From: Actinomycetes bacterium
Lineage (GTDB): Bacteria > Actinomycetota > Actinomycetes > S36-B12
Direction of reading: 5' to 3'
Length of the DNA: 64,000 bases
Assembly: GCA_024641635.1 (NCBI GenBank)
Contig: JAHECS010000010.1
Location: forward strand, 29,133 to 93,132
How positions within the stretch are numbered: the stretch's first letter is position 1; each line of letters starts with the position of its first letter. The notes beneath the pieces are model-generated. The model was not told the origin of the DNA. It saw only the letters and a program-made list of their open reading frames with translations, and did not search any database. Positions 9,630 through 17,884 of the stretch are shown here, one piece after another. The position numbers and the translations under genes are program-made.

Positions 9630-9986
9630 TCAGGCGACGATGCCGGGGAGGTTGCGCTTGCCGACCACTCGCCCACCAGCCGATTCCCAGGCGCGCATGC
9701 CACCGCGCAGCGTGACGGCTTCGACGCCCATGCCCTTGAGCGTGGTGGTGGCCGACCTGGCGCGCGAGCCGCTGCGGCAGACCACGATGACCTGTCGCTC
9801 CTTCGGGAGGCGCCGGCCAGCCTGGGCGGCGACCTGTGCCGCCGGGATGTGGATGGCCCCGGGCGCGTGGCCCGCGTTCCACTCGGCGTTCTCGCGGACG
9901 TCGAGCACGGTGGCGCCGTCTCCCACCAGCGCCAGCGCCTCTGCTGCGGACACCGCTGGCTGACGGAACCTGTCGAACAGACCCAT
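9630..9986 (-). CDS. Rhodanese-like sulfurtransferase domain protein
   Basis: A 118-residue single rhodanese domain: VLDVRENAEWNAGHAPGAIHIP, the active loop VCRSGSRA with the catalytic Cys, and AWESAGGRVV at the C-terminus. Such proteins pass persulfide sulfur; the thiosulfate/persulfide substrate is not determined. The ATG at 9986 is chosen because TATTCT ends 6 nt before it. The alternative start upstream would overlap the transporter gene and read through the operator palindrome. The perfect ATACCCC-TT-GGGGTAT palindrome directly upstream suggests control by a CsoR/CstR-family repressor that senses persulfide or copper. Confidence 0.9.
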   Translation of the reverse strand: MGLFDRFRQPAVSAAEALALVGDGATVLDVRENAEWNAGHAPGAIHIPAAQVAAQAGRRLPKERQVIVVCRSGSRARSATTTLKGMGVEAVTLRGGMRAWESAGGRVVGKRNLPGIVA

Positions 9987-9992
9987 GGCGCG

Positions 9993-10011
9993 AGAATACC
10001 CCTTGGGGTAT
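9993..10011 (-). promoter_or_regulatory. Leaderless promoter with CsoR/CstR-type operator
   Basis: On the minus strand TATTCT (9998-9993) lies 6 nt before the rhodanese ATG. The palindrome ATACCCCTTGGGGTAT (9996-10011, 7-bp arms, 2-bp centre) overlaps the -10. CsoR-family regulators bind G/C-tract palindromes flanked by ATA/TAT, so repression of rhodanese transcription is the likely role; the cognate regulator is not in this window. Confidence 0.65.
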
Positions 10012-10014
10012 GAG

Positions 10015-11472
10015 TCAGGCGGCCTGGGCGTCGGCGGCCGCACTGATCTGCTCGAGCGAACGCCCCGTGGTCTCCGGGACCCGACGCCGGACGAAGAAGA
10101 TGGACACGATGGCGAAGAGGGTGAAGATGCCGTACGCCACGGTGAGGCTCTGCGCGGCGACAGGTGGGAATGCCGTGGAGACGACGAAGTTCGCGATCCA
10201 GTTCGCGGAGGCCGCGAGCGCCAGCGCGGCGGCGCGAATGCGGTTGGGGAAGATCTCGCCGAGCAGCACCCACACCACCGGCCCCCAGGACATCCCGAAG
10301 AAGACCACGTAGGCGTTGAACGCGAGCACCGCCATCGTCGACGCGGTGCCGACGAGCTGGGGCTCGGTGCCTCCGGTCGCGTTCGCGACCTGAGGAGCCG
10401 TCCCGAAGATCACGGTGAGCATCGCCAGCGTCGCCACCATCCCGGCTGAGCCGACGAGCAGCAGACGCTTCCGGCCGACGCGGTCGATCAGGGCGATGGC
10501 GACGAGTGTCGTCGCGACATTGACCGCGTTGGTGATCATCGACGTGAAGAAGGCCTGGTCCTGGCTGAAGCCGACGGACTCCCAGATGAGGTTCGAGTAG
10601 TAGAAGACGGCGTTGATGCCCACGAACTGCTGGAAGGCACTCAGCAGGATGCCCACCCACACGATCGGCAGCAGGCCGAACCGCGAACCGCGGAGATCGC
10701 CCAGGCGGGACTTGTGCGCGCCGTCCATGGTGCTCTGGATCTCGAGCACCTTGGCGCTCTGGTCCGTGGTGAAAACCGACTCGAGCACCGAGCGGGCCTC
10801 GTCCAGGCGACCGGCCTCGACCAGGTACCTCGGGGACTCGGGGATGCGCAGCGCCATGAGGAAGTACACGGCGGCAGGGACGAGCATGACCAGGAACATC
10901 CACTGCCAGGCCTCGATGCCGAGAAGCCACTCGGACGTGGACGAGCCGGCCAGCTGCACGATGAAGTAGTTGCTGACGCCGGTGGCGAAGATGCCGAGGA
11001 CGATGGCCAGCTGCTGCAGTGATCCCAATCGGCCGCGCAGCTGGGCGGGGGCGATCTCGGCGATGTACATCGGCGCCACCACGCTCGCCACGCCGATTCC
11101 GGCTCCGCCGATGAGGCGCCACAGCATGAGGATCTCGACGTTGGGTGGGAACGCCGTCCCGACCGCGGAGGCGGCGAACAGGAGCGCGGCGATGAGCATG
11201 ACGCGCCGGCGGCCGAACGCGTCGGCGAGCTGCCCGGCGAACCACGCTCCGACCGCGGATCCGACGAGGGCGATCGACACGACGAACGCCATGACGCCGG
11301 AATCCAGGTCGAAGGTCTCCGCGATCGCGGTGTTCGCCCCGTTGATGACGGCGGAGTCGAATCCGAAGAGGAAGCCGCCCATCGCTGCGGTGCTCGCAAG
11401 TCGCACCACGCGGCGAGTGTGATACCCCTCCGCGGGGCCGTTTCCCGCAGTGATCGGGGCTCCGTGAGCCAT
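10015..11472 (-). CDS. MFS sugar:proton symporter (sugar porter family)
   Basis: A 485-residue twelve-helix transporter. Family signatures are GGFLFGFDSAVING in helix 1, DAFGRRRVML, RLIGGAGIGVASVVAPMYIAEIAP in helix 4, PESPRYLVEAGR ending the first half, QQFVGINAVFYYS in helix 7, IDRVGRKRLLL and PETTGRSLEQI near the C-terminus. These define GalP/XylE-type importers; the sugar is not clear. The start at 11472 is chosen because GGAGG lies 8 nt upstream; the ATG 24 nt earlier would place the CRP-like site inside the gene. Confidence 0.95.
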   Translation of the reverse strand: MAHGAPITAGNGPAEGYHTRRVVRLASTAAMGGFLFGFDSAVINGANTAIAETFDLDSGVMAFVVSIALVGSAVGAWFAGQLADAFGRRRVMLIAALLFAASAVGTAFPPNVEILMLWRLIGGAGIGVASVVAPMYIAEIAPAQLRGRLGSLQQLAIVLGIFATGVSNYFIVQLAGSSTSEWLLGIEAWQWMFLVMLVPAAVYFLMALRIPESPRYLVEAGRLDEARSVLESVFTTDQSAKVLEIQSTMDGAHKSRLGDLRGSRFGLLPIVWVGILLSAFQQFVGINAVFYYSNLIWESVGFSQDQAFFTSMITNAVNVATTLVAIALIDRVGRKRLLLVGSAGMVATLAMLTVIFGTAPQVANATGGTEPQLVGTASTMAVLAFNAYVVFFGMSWGPVVWVLLGEIFPNRIRAAALALAASANWIANFVVSTAFPPVAAQSLTVAYGIFTLFAIVSIFFVRRRVPETTGRSLEQISAAADAQAA

Positions 11473-11481
11473 TGCCACCTC

Positions 11482-11497
11482 CGTGATCCACATCACA
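11482..11497 (-). promoter_or_regulatory. CRP/GlxR-like site upstream of the sugar porter
   Basis: The minus strand reads TGTGATGTGGATCACG, close to the TGTGA-N6-TCACA consensus of CRP-family regulators. It ends 9 nt before the transporter ATG, just 5' of the ribosome-binding site. A TACGGT hexamer further upstream would place the site downstream of the transcription start, so repression is more likely than activation. Confidence 0.5.
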
Positions 11498-11559
11498 CAA
11501 GCTGACGCGAACGTGAGCCCAGCGTGACCGTAGCGTTATGCGGGGTGAGTTGTCCGTCG

Positions 11560-11565
11560 TACCCT
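11560..11565 (+). promoter_or_regulatory. -10 hexamer TACCCT for leaderless L,D-transpeptidase mRNA
   Basis: TACCCT is followed by 6 nt and the GTG at 11572. No Shine-Dalgarno sequence precedes that GTG. Confidence 0.55.
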
Positions 11566-11571
11566 TGTGCC

Positions 11572-12927
11572 GTGCGTCCTTCCCCACGTAGTGCCCTCGT
11601 CGCGGTTGCGGCAGTGAGCCTGGCCCTGTCCGCTGTCGTCGTCGCCGCCCCCGCCGGGGCGGACACGTCACCCTCGCCGAGCCCCTCCCAGGTCGCCGTT
11701 CCTGCCGCGCCGAGCATCACCAAGGTGGTCGGCGGACTCGCCAGCGGCCAGCTCGCTGTGAGGTACGCGCCGCCGGCCTCCGACGGCGGGGCCGTCGTCG
11801 CCGGATACGAGGTGACGATCGACGGGGGAACGACCTGGTGGCCGTGTGTCGGCACCACGGGCACGTGCACCCTCACCAACCTGGCGAACGGCACGACCTA
11901 CGACGTCTCCCTGCGCGCCGTCAACGCAGCCGGCCCCGGCGCCGCGAGCACCGTGGTGTCGGGCGTGCCGTCGGTGCCCGTCGGAACAGACCCGGACAAG
12001 CCGAAGAAGCTGCCGAAGAATCGGGCGTGGACCAACGCCACCTTCAAGGCAGCCGGCAACAACCTCGGGGTAGATGGCTCGCGGACCAAGCTCGGTGTCG
12101 GCACCCTCCCGCAACTCACGTTCACCCGGTCGATCCCCGACAAGCGTGTCGTGGAGTCGCACCTCGACGTGAAGGCCATCCTGCAGGACGGTCGCGTGAA
12201 GCGGATCAAGGGCGCGTGGGGCTGGATCAGCGATCGCACGGCGGTGTTCCGGCCCATGAAGTACTGGCCCGGTCACGCGACGATCATGATCACCTCGACG
12301 CTCGACCGAGCAGTGCTCGGGACGGCGGGTCGCACCGCCGTGGTCGGATCCAAGAACCTCGCCAGCACCTGGACCTTCAAGACGGCCCGCAAGTTCGTCG
12401 CGAAGGTCGACGGCCAGAAGGTCAACATGAGGGTGTGGATCGACGGCAAGAAGGTGAAGACGTTCCCCGTGTCACTCGGCAAGAGCGAGTGGGAGACCCG
12501 CAACGGCGTCAAGGTCATCAGCACCCTGAAGGAGGCTGACAAGACCTACACCAGCGAATCCCTGGGGCTGGGTCCTGAGGAGTTCTACGAGCTCGATGCG
12601 CCGTGGAACACCCGGCTCACGCCCACCGGCGAGTTCATCCACACGGCGCCATGGGCCTACGGCCGCATCGGCAGGTACAACGGCTCGCACGGGTGCACGA
12701 ACATGTTCGAGCAGGACGCCAAGTGGATCTTCGACAAGACCATCCCCGGTGACGTCGTGCTGTACCAGAACACCGGCGGGGACGACGTGCAGTCGTGGAA
12801 CGGCCCAGGCGGGCTCTGGAACATCCCCTGGGACCAGTGGCTGAAGAAGTCGGCGCTGGGGCACGTGGGTTCCGTCGACACCACCGACTCCACCGCGGGC
12901 AGCGGCGGGCTGCAGGCCAGCGCCTGA
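11572..12927 (+). CDS. Secreted L,D-transpeptidase with fibronectin-III domain
   Basis: A 451-residue exported protein. Residues 1-30 form a signal peptide ending AAPAGA, followed by a Ser/Pro linker, a fibronectin type III domain (about 40-128, ending VSLRAVNAAGPGAAS), an Ig-like domain (about 160-255) of the type preceding mycobacterial Ldt catalytic domains, then the YkuD catalytic domain with SHGCTNM (His373, Cys375). It should form 3-3 crosslinks in peptidoglycan. The N-terminal FnIII domain is an addition not usual in Ldt proteins. The GTG at 11572 is chosen from the leaderless promoter and because it gives a clean signal peptide; a longer GTG start at 11524 is possible. Confidence 0.93.
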   Translation: MRPSPRSALVAVAAVSLALSAVVVAAPAGADTSPSPSPSQVAVPAAPSITKVVGGLASGQLAVRYAPPASDGGAVVAGYEVTIDGGTTWWPCVGTTGTCTLTNLANGTTYDVSLRAVNAAGPGAASTVVSGVPSVPVGTDPDKPKKLPKNRAWTNATFKAAGNNLGVDGSRTKLGVGTLPQLTFTRSIPDKRVVESHLDVKAILQDGRVKRIKGAWGWISDRTAVFRPMKYWPGHATIMITSTLDRAVLGTAGRTAVVGSKNLASTWTFKTARKFVAKVDGQKVNMRVWIDGKKVKTFPVSLGKSEWETRNGVKVISTLKEADKTYTSESLGLGPEEFYELDAPWNTRLTPTGEFIHTAPWAYGRIGRYNGSHGCTNMFEQDAKWIFDKTIPGDVVLYQNTGGDDVQSWNGPGGLWNIPWDQWLKKSALGHVGSVDTTDSTAGSGGLQASA

Positions 12928-12959
12928 CGCCTGCGCCCCAGCCCGGGAGGAATCCAGCC

Positions 12960-13757
12960 GTGAGCACGTTCGAGCGCGCCACGCAGGTCAGCCCGCGACC
13001 CGACGGGTCCTTCACGTGGTCGGTGCCGGACGGGTGGCAGCAGGGGCGTGGCGCCTGGGGCGGACTCGTCGTCGGAGCCCTGTGCCGGGCGGTCGAGGCC
13101 ACGGAACCCGACCCGGGCCGGACCCTGCGGAGCGTGTCCGTGCAGATCGTGGGGCCGGCGGTGGTCGGCGTCCACCGCGTGGACGTCCGCGCGGTCAGGA
13201 TCGGCGGCGCCATGTCGACCTGGTCGGCGACCGCGTCCAGCGATGACGGGGGAGTCGTGGCCACGCTCGTGGCCATCACCGGGTCGCCGCGAAAGGCTGA
13301 GACCGACCCCGACGGGCACTGGGGCGTGCTCAACCGGCCCGACGCCCCGGCAGCAGACGAGGTGCCGGTCTTCGCGACGGAGCGTCCCTTCCCGGTGTTC
13401 ATGCAGCACGTGGACTTCAGGCTCATCCGAGGCGTGCCGTTCAGCGGCACCGTGGAGGAGTGCCTCGGGTGGATCGAGTACGCCGATCCCACGCCCATGA
13501 CTCGCTCGTCGCTCCTCGCGCTCGTCGACGCCATGTGGCCCGCGTCCCTGACGCGACTCGCGAGCATGCCGCGGCTGGCGACCGTCAGCTTCTCCGCGAG
13601 TCTCCTGGTCGATCCGGAGACGGTCACCGGGCCCCTCCTGTCCCACTCCTTCGTCAGCGGCGGTGGCGACGGCTTCACCAGTGAGCAGCGTCGCCTGTGG
13701 ACGGCCGATGGGCGCCTCGTCGTCGACAACATGCAGACCATCGTCATCGGCGCGTGA
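12960..13757 (+). CDS. TesB-like acyl-CoA thioesterase family protein
   Basis: A 265-residue double-hotdog protein. The first hotdog has WQQGRGAWGGLVVGALCRAVE followed by TLRSVSVQIVGPA; the second has LALVDAMWPASL, LATVSFSASLL and the end QRRLWTADGRLVVDNMQTIVI. This is the arrangement of actinobacterial thioesterase-like proteins related to TesB. The GTG start is preceded by a cggGAGGaa ribosome-binding site. The substrate is unknown. It follows the L,D-transpeptidase gene by 32 nt and is probably in the same transcript. Confidence 0.85.
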   Translation: MSTFERATQVSPRPDGSFTWSVPDGWQQGRGAWGGLVVGALCRAVEATEPDPGRTLRSVSVQIVGPAVVGVHRVDVRAVRIGGAMSTWSATASSDDGGVVATLVAITGSPRKAETDPDGHWGVLNRPDAPAADEVPVFATERPFPVFMQHVDFRLIRGVPFSGTVEECLGWIEYADPTPMTRSSLLALVDAMWPASLTRLASMPRLATVSFSASLLVDPETVTGPLLSHSFVSGGGDGFTSEQRRLWTADGRLVVDNMQTIVIGA

Positions 13758-13796
13758 GCGTCGCTGCCCGGAGTTCGCTCATGACAGGATGCCGAT

Positions 13797-15920
13797 ATGG
13801 ATGAGGCCTCAGTCCCCACCGACTCCTCGGTCGTGGCCCGGGGGGCGAACACGCTGATCGGCGCCTTCGGCCCTGATCGCAGCCTGACGGAACGAGTGGC
13901 GATGTTCGCCGCCGCGGCGTCCGTCGGGCCATCGTTCGAACCCGGGTTGCAGCCTCGTCGCACCGTCGACCAGGCGATCGCCACCGGGGTCATCGCCGCC
14001 TCGACCCTCTCGGCGGTGACGGTGGCCCAGAGCGCGATCGAATCCGTCGCGCGCCTCATCACCGGGGGCCGGACCGACTCTGCTTCGGCGTCGGCGCGGC
14101 TGGCCTTCACGGTCGGGTCCAACGTGGTCATCGGCGCCGTGGCCGAGGGACTGTCGCGGGCTCTGCCACCGCGCGAGGACGAGCGCATGCGCCGCGGGCT
14201 CGTACGCGTCGCGGCGAACCGCACGGCTCGCGTGGCGGCACTGGGCGCCGGCCTGTCCGCGGTCATCGGAGCCAACGACCTCCTCACCGAGGAGAAGCTG
14301 TCGCGACGGTGGATGACCCGCATACCCGTGGCGCTCCCGGCGGGAGTGGCCTTCTCCGCGTGGCATATCCACCGCGTGCACTCGAAGGCGGCCGAGATGG
14401 GCGACACGACCATCGCCAACGTCTCGCCGCTCAAGTCAGCCGGCATCGCGGTGGGCGTCGGCGCCGGCGTCATAGGCCTCCAGGGCGGGGAACGAGCGAT
14501 CGCGTATGGCGTGAGCCGAGGGATCGCCCGCGTCGCGCCGCGGTACGACGTGGTGTCCAACCCGATCGGTCACGCCGTGGCCCTGGCCCTTCTCGGGACA
14601 GGGCTGTATGCGGGCTACGAGTACGCGGTTCGCCGGGTGGAGCAGGGCGGGGCGGCGGTGGAGCCCGCCTACGAGACGGCGGCGCAGTCGCCCATGGTGT
14701 CCGGAAGTCCCGAGAGCGTCGTCCCGTTCGACACGCTCTCGCGCGAGGGCCGCCGCTTCGTGAACATGGTGCTCTCCGGTGAGGAGATCGCGGAGGTCAT
14801 GGACGAGCCGGCCGTTGCCGACCCGATCCGGGTCTTCGTCGGGCTGGACACCGCGGCCGAGGTCGAGGACCGCGTCGACCTCGTCATGGACGAGCTCGTT
14901 CGCACCGGCGCGTTCGAACGCCAGGTGCTCTGCTTCGCGTCGCCGACCGGGTCCGGCTACATCAACTACGTCTTCGCCGAAGCGCTCGAGTACATGACGC
15001 GGGGCGACTGCGCGATCGCCACCATGCAGTACTCGATGCTGCCCTCGTCGATGTCGCTGAACCGGACGGGACTGGCCGTCGAGCAGAACCGAGACATCAT
15101 GCACGCGATCACGGGCTACCTGCGCGGCATGAAGCCGGAGGCACGGCCCCGATTCGTGCTGTTCGGGGAGAGCCTCGGTGCCCTGACGATGCAGGACGTC
15201 TGGCGGCGGCGCACGGTCGAGGCGATGAACCGCGACTTCGTCCACTCATCCATCTTCCTGGGCACGCCCTCGGCGACGGACTTCGCGAAGAGCTGGCGCA
15301 TGAACCCGGAGAAGATCGACCCCGAGGGCAAGGTCATCGAGGTCGACGACTACGGCCAGTTCCTGGACCTGCCGACCGAGCATCAGGCCCGGGTCCGCCA
15401 CGTCCTCATCAGTCACTACGACGATCCCATCCCGAAGTTCGGCACCAACATCCTGCTGAGGCGTCCGTGGTGGCTCGGGCCTCCCGGGCAGCGTCCCCCA
15501 CGGGTGCCGAAGTCGACGACCTGGCGGCCGGGAGTCAGCTTCGTGCTGACGGGGATCGACCTCGTGAACGCGATGGACGTCGTCCCCGGGACCTTCGGCC
15601 GCCGCGGCCACGACTACCGCGAGGACATCGCCCGATTCGTGTCGTCCGCCTACGACCTGCCCGTGTCGGCGTCACAGCTGAGGAGCATCGAGCGCGCCCT
15701 GCGCGAGCGCGAGCTGGAGTGGGCGCAGCGCCGGGTGGTCACCGAGCAGGTGGCCCGAGCGCGCGAGGCGCTCATGCGCGAGTTCAAGAACTGGGGCGTG
15801 AGCAGCGGCAACGACATGCAGGCTGACGCCGTCATCCGGCAGCTGTTCGCGTCGCAGCCCGCGGGAGGGATCACCCGCGAGGTGCGGGAGCGCACGGACC
15901 CTCTCGAGCCGACGCCCTGA
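13797..15920 (+). CDS. Membrane-associated alpha/beta-hydrolase (Abhydrolase_9 family)
   Basis: A 707-residue protein. The N-terminal half (about 1-290) has several hydrophobic segments (for example VIAASTLSAVTVAQ, IGHAVALALLGTGLYAG). The C-terminal half carries VFVGLDTAAEVEDRVDLVMDEL, YINYVFAEALEYMTRGDCAIATMQYSMLPS and the nucleophile elbow LFGESLGAL, the pattern of the Abhydrolase_9 N- and C-terminal domain pair. These are uncharacterised actinobacterial membrane hydrolases; substrate unknown. CAGGAT (13785-13790) ends 6 nt before the ATG and there is no ribosome-binding site, suggesting a leaderless message. Confidence 0.88.
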   Translation: MDEASVPTDSSVVARGANTLIGAFGPDRSLTERVAMFAAAASVGPSFEPGLQPRRTVDQAIATGVIAASTLSAVTVAQSAIESVARLITGGRTDSASASARLAFTVGSNVVIGAVAEGLSRALPPREDERMRRGLVRVAANRTARVAALGAGLSAVIGANDLLTEEKLSRRWMTRIPVALPAGVAFSAWHIHRVHSKAAEMGDTTIANVSPLKSAGIAVGVGAGVIGLQGGERAIAYGVSRGIARVAPRYDVVSNPIGHAVALALLGTGLYAGYEYAVRRVEQGGAAVEPAYETAAQSPMVSGSPESVVPFDTLSREGRRFVNMVLSGEEIAEVMDEPAVADPIRVFVGLDTAAEVEDRVDLVMDELVRTGAFERQVLCFASPTGSGYINYVFAEALEYMTRGDCAIATMQYSMLPSSMSLNRTGLAVEQNRDIMHAITGYLRGMKPEARPRFVLFGESLGALTMQDVWRRRTVEAMNRDFVHSSIFLGTPSATDFAKSWRMNPEKIDPEGKVIEVDDYGQFLDLPTEHQARVRHVLISHYDDPIPKFGTNILLRRPWWLGPPGQRPPRVPKSTTWRPGVSFVLTGIDLVNAMDVVPGTFGRRGHDYREDIARFVSSAYDLPVSASQLRSIERALRERELEWAQRRVVTEQVARAREALMREFKNWGVSSGNDMQADAVIRQLFASQPAGGITREVRERTDPLEPTP

Positions 15921-15930
15921 GCAAGGCGCG

Positions 15931-16563
15931 CTAGGCCCTGGTCGGCTCCGACACGACGATCGACTCTGCTGTCTCCAGGATCTTGGCGACGTAGGCCTCG
16001 GTCTCGGGGAAGGGCGGGATGCCGTCGTACTTGAGCACCGAGCCGAAGCCGGCGTTGTAGGCGGCCAGGGTGTTGCGGAGGCGATTCCCGGAGGCATCCC
16101 GCACGAGACGCCGGTTGATGCAGTTGAGTGCGGCGGCCGAGTGGATGGCGTCGACGGGATCCCACACGTCCGCGACGCCGTCGTCGTTGGCGTCGATCCC
16201 GTACTGCGCCCACACCTCGGGCATGAACTGCGCGATCCCCCGGGCGCCGGCCGAGGAGACAGCGGAGGGGTCCCAGGCGCTCTCGGCGGCGATCTGCGCG
16301 GCAAGCACGTTCAGGGGCACGGCGTCACACCGTCGAGCGGCCTGGCGCAGCACGGGTCGCAGGTCCTCCGGGACCACGACGGGCGCCCCGACGAGTCGTT
16401 GACCCTGTGGTGTCGCGGTCAGCGCCATCCATCCGCCGATGAGGGCCGAGCCGCCGAGCGCCAGGACGAGGAGGAGGGCAACGACAGCCCTCAGCGGGGA
16501 ACGGCGACGGCGGCGGCGCGCCGAGACCCCGGGCGCGGCCGCACCGGTCCGGGGTGCGCTCAT
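15931..16563 (-). CDS. Lytic murein transglycosylase (SLT/GH23 domain), membrane-anchored
   Basis: A 210-residue protein with a basic N-terminus (RRRRRRSPLR), one transmembrane helix or uncleaved signal (AVVALLLVLALGGSALIGGWMAL, 27-49), and an SLT domain: AQIAAESAWDPSAVSSAGARGIAQFMPEVW with the catalytic Glu, then NTLAAYNAGFGSVLKYDGIPPFPETEAYVAKI. It should cleave peptidoglycan glycan strands outside the membrane. A segment GIDANDDGVADVWDP resembles a calcium-binding or EF-hand-like insert seen in some family members. The start at 16563 is supported by TACCGT ending 6 nt upstream. Confidence 0.93.
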   Translation of the reverse strand: MSAPRTGAAAPGVSARRRRRRSPLRAVVALLLVLALGGSALIGGWMALTATPQGQRLVGAPVVVPEDLRPVLRQAARRCDAVPLNVLAAQIAAESAWDPSAVSSAGARGIAQFMPEVWAQYGIDANDDGVADVWDPVDAIHSAAALNCINRRLVRDASGNRLRNTLAAYNAGFGSVLKYDGIPPFPETEAYVAKILETAESIVVSEPTRA

Positions 16564-16569
16564 GGCTCC

Positions 16570-16622
16570 ACGGTAACCCGTCGCGCGGCGGGTTTGTCCA
16601 ACCCGTGAGGCGCGCGTACCGT
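16570..16622. promoter_or_regulatory. Face-to-back divergent leaderless promoters sharing their -35 region
   Basis: Minus strand: TACCGT (16575-16570), 6 nt before the transglycosylase ATG. Plus strand: TACCGT (16617-16622), 7 nt before the GTPase GTG, with TTGTCC (16594-16599) 17 nt upstream. The minus -35 candidate TTGGAC (16601-16596) overlaps the plus -35, though its 20-nt spacing is long. Polymerase could probably occupy only one at a time. Confidence 0.55.
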
Positions 16623-16629
16623 GTTGAGA

Positions 16630-17817
16630 GTGACGATCGAGCCGGCCGGAGCCTCGGCCGGAGGTCCCGCCGAGGGGGTACCGGACCTCTCCGCGGGACA
16701 GGTCGAGGGGATGTTCGAGCAGCGTCTCGCTGAGGCGTTCCGCGCACTCGGCTGCTTCAACCTCGCGGTGTTCGGCAAGACCGGAGTCGGCAAGTCCACC
16801 CTCGTCAACGCGATGTTCGGTCGTGACGTCGCGCGCACCGGCGTGGGCAGCCCGGTCACGAAGGGTCTCGTCTACTACCGCCACCCCGACGGCTTCCTCG
16901 GCGTCTACGACTCCGAGGGCTTCGAGACCGGCACGGCCGGCGACGCCATCGTGGCGGGGCTGCAGAGGCTCGTGGCGGACCACCGGGCGCGGTCGATGGA
17001 CCAGCAGATCCACGCGGTCTGGTACCTCGTTCGCTGGTCCGATCGCCGCTTCGAGCGTGGCCAGGAGCAGTTCGTCCGGGAGCTCGCGTCCCTGGGGCTG
17101 CCCGTGATCGTGGTGCTGACGCAGGTGCCCAGCAGGGACGGCCAACCGCATCCCGAGGCCATTGAGCTGGCCCGCTACATCGAGGGCCTGCAGCTGCCCC
17201 TTCGACCCGATGGTCGCGTCGTGCTGACCAACGCCCTGGGCGATCCCTTCACGCACAGCCCGGTCTTCGGGCTGCAGGCCCTGCTCGACGACACGTACGC
17301 GGTCATCCCCGAGGCGGCCGAGGCGGCGCTGACCGCCGCCCAGGTGCTCGACCCCGGGAGGAAGAAAAAAGCCGTCGCGGCGATCATCAACCAGGCCGTC
17401 GTGGTCGCCGCTGGAGTCGGGGCCACCCCGATCCCCTTCGCTGACGCGGCCCTGCTGGTCCCCAACCAGGTGACCATGATCGCCAGGATCACGGCCGCCT
17501 ACGGGCTTCCCCCGAGCAGGTCGCGGGCACTCGCCACCGCGGGGTCTGTCCTTCTCACGGGCGGGGCCACCATGGCCGGCCGCTACGCGGTCTCGAGCCT
17601 CCTGAAGTACGTGCCAGGGGGGACGGTGGCCGGATCGGTCATCTCCGCCTCGGTGGCCGGTGCCCTGACGAAGACGGTGGGGCATGCGTGGTCGCGTGTG
17701 TGCGAGTACGCGCTCAGCCTTGACGATGAGGAGCGCGACGCCTTCCTGTCCAGTCCTCAGGTGACCGAGCAGTTCGTGCGGTACCTCAAGGAGGCGCAGC
17801 GGCGCGGACGCCCCTAG
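16630..17817 (+). CDS. Era/YcjF-like GTPase with hydrophobic C-terminal domain
   Basis: A 395-residue protein with a P-loop GKTGVGKST (residues 49-57), switch-II/G3 DSEGFE and a C-terminal region (about 245-380) with hydrophobic stretches AVVVAAGVGATPIPFADAALLVPNQ and LLKYVPGGTVAGSVISASVAGAL, as in DUF697-type GTPases. The G4 position reads TQVP rather than a canonical NKxD/TKxD, so nucleotide specificity is uncertain. Its role is unknown, possibly at the membrane. The GTG at 16630 is chosen over 16621 because the -10 TACCGT occupies 16617-16622. Confidence 0.85.
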   Translation: MTIEPAGASAGGPAEGVPDLSAGQVEGMFEQRLAEAFRALGCFNLAVFGKTGVGKSTLVNAMFGRDVARTGVGSPVTKGLVYYRHPDGFLGVYDSEGFETGTAGDAIVAGLQRLVADHRARSMDQQIHAVWYLVRWSDRRFERGQEQFVRELASLGLPVIVVLTQVPSRDGQPHPEAIELARYIEGLQLPLRPDGRVVLTNALGDPFTHSPVFGLQALLDDTYAVIPEAAEAALTAAQVLDPGRKKKAVAAIINQAVVVAAGVGATPIPFADAALLVPNQVTMIARITAAYGLPPSRSRALATAGSVLLTGGATMAGRYAVSSLLKYVPGGTVAGSVISASVAGALTKTVGHAWSRVCEYALSLDDEERDAFLSSPQVTEQFVRYLKEAQRRGRP

Positions 17818-17884
17818 TCCGGCGTTCGCCGGGTGCGGGCCCGATCAGGGGTGTTAGCGTCCGATACCGAACCGGGAGGAAGTC

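Noticed and set aside
9630..10043. Longer rhodanese start at 10043
   Set aside because: It would overlap the transporter gene and translate the operator palindrome; the leaderless promoter supports 9986.
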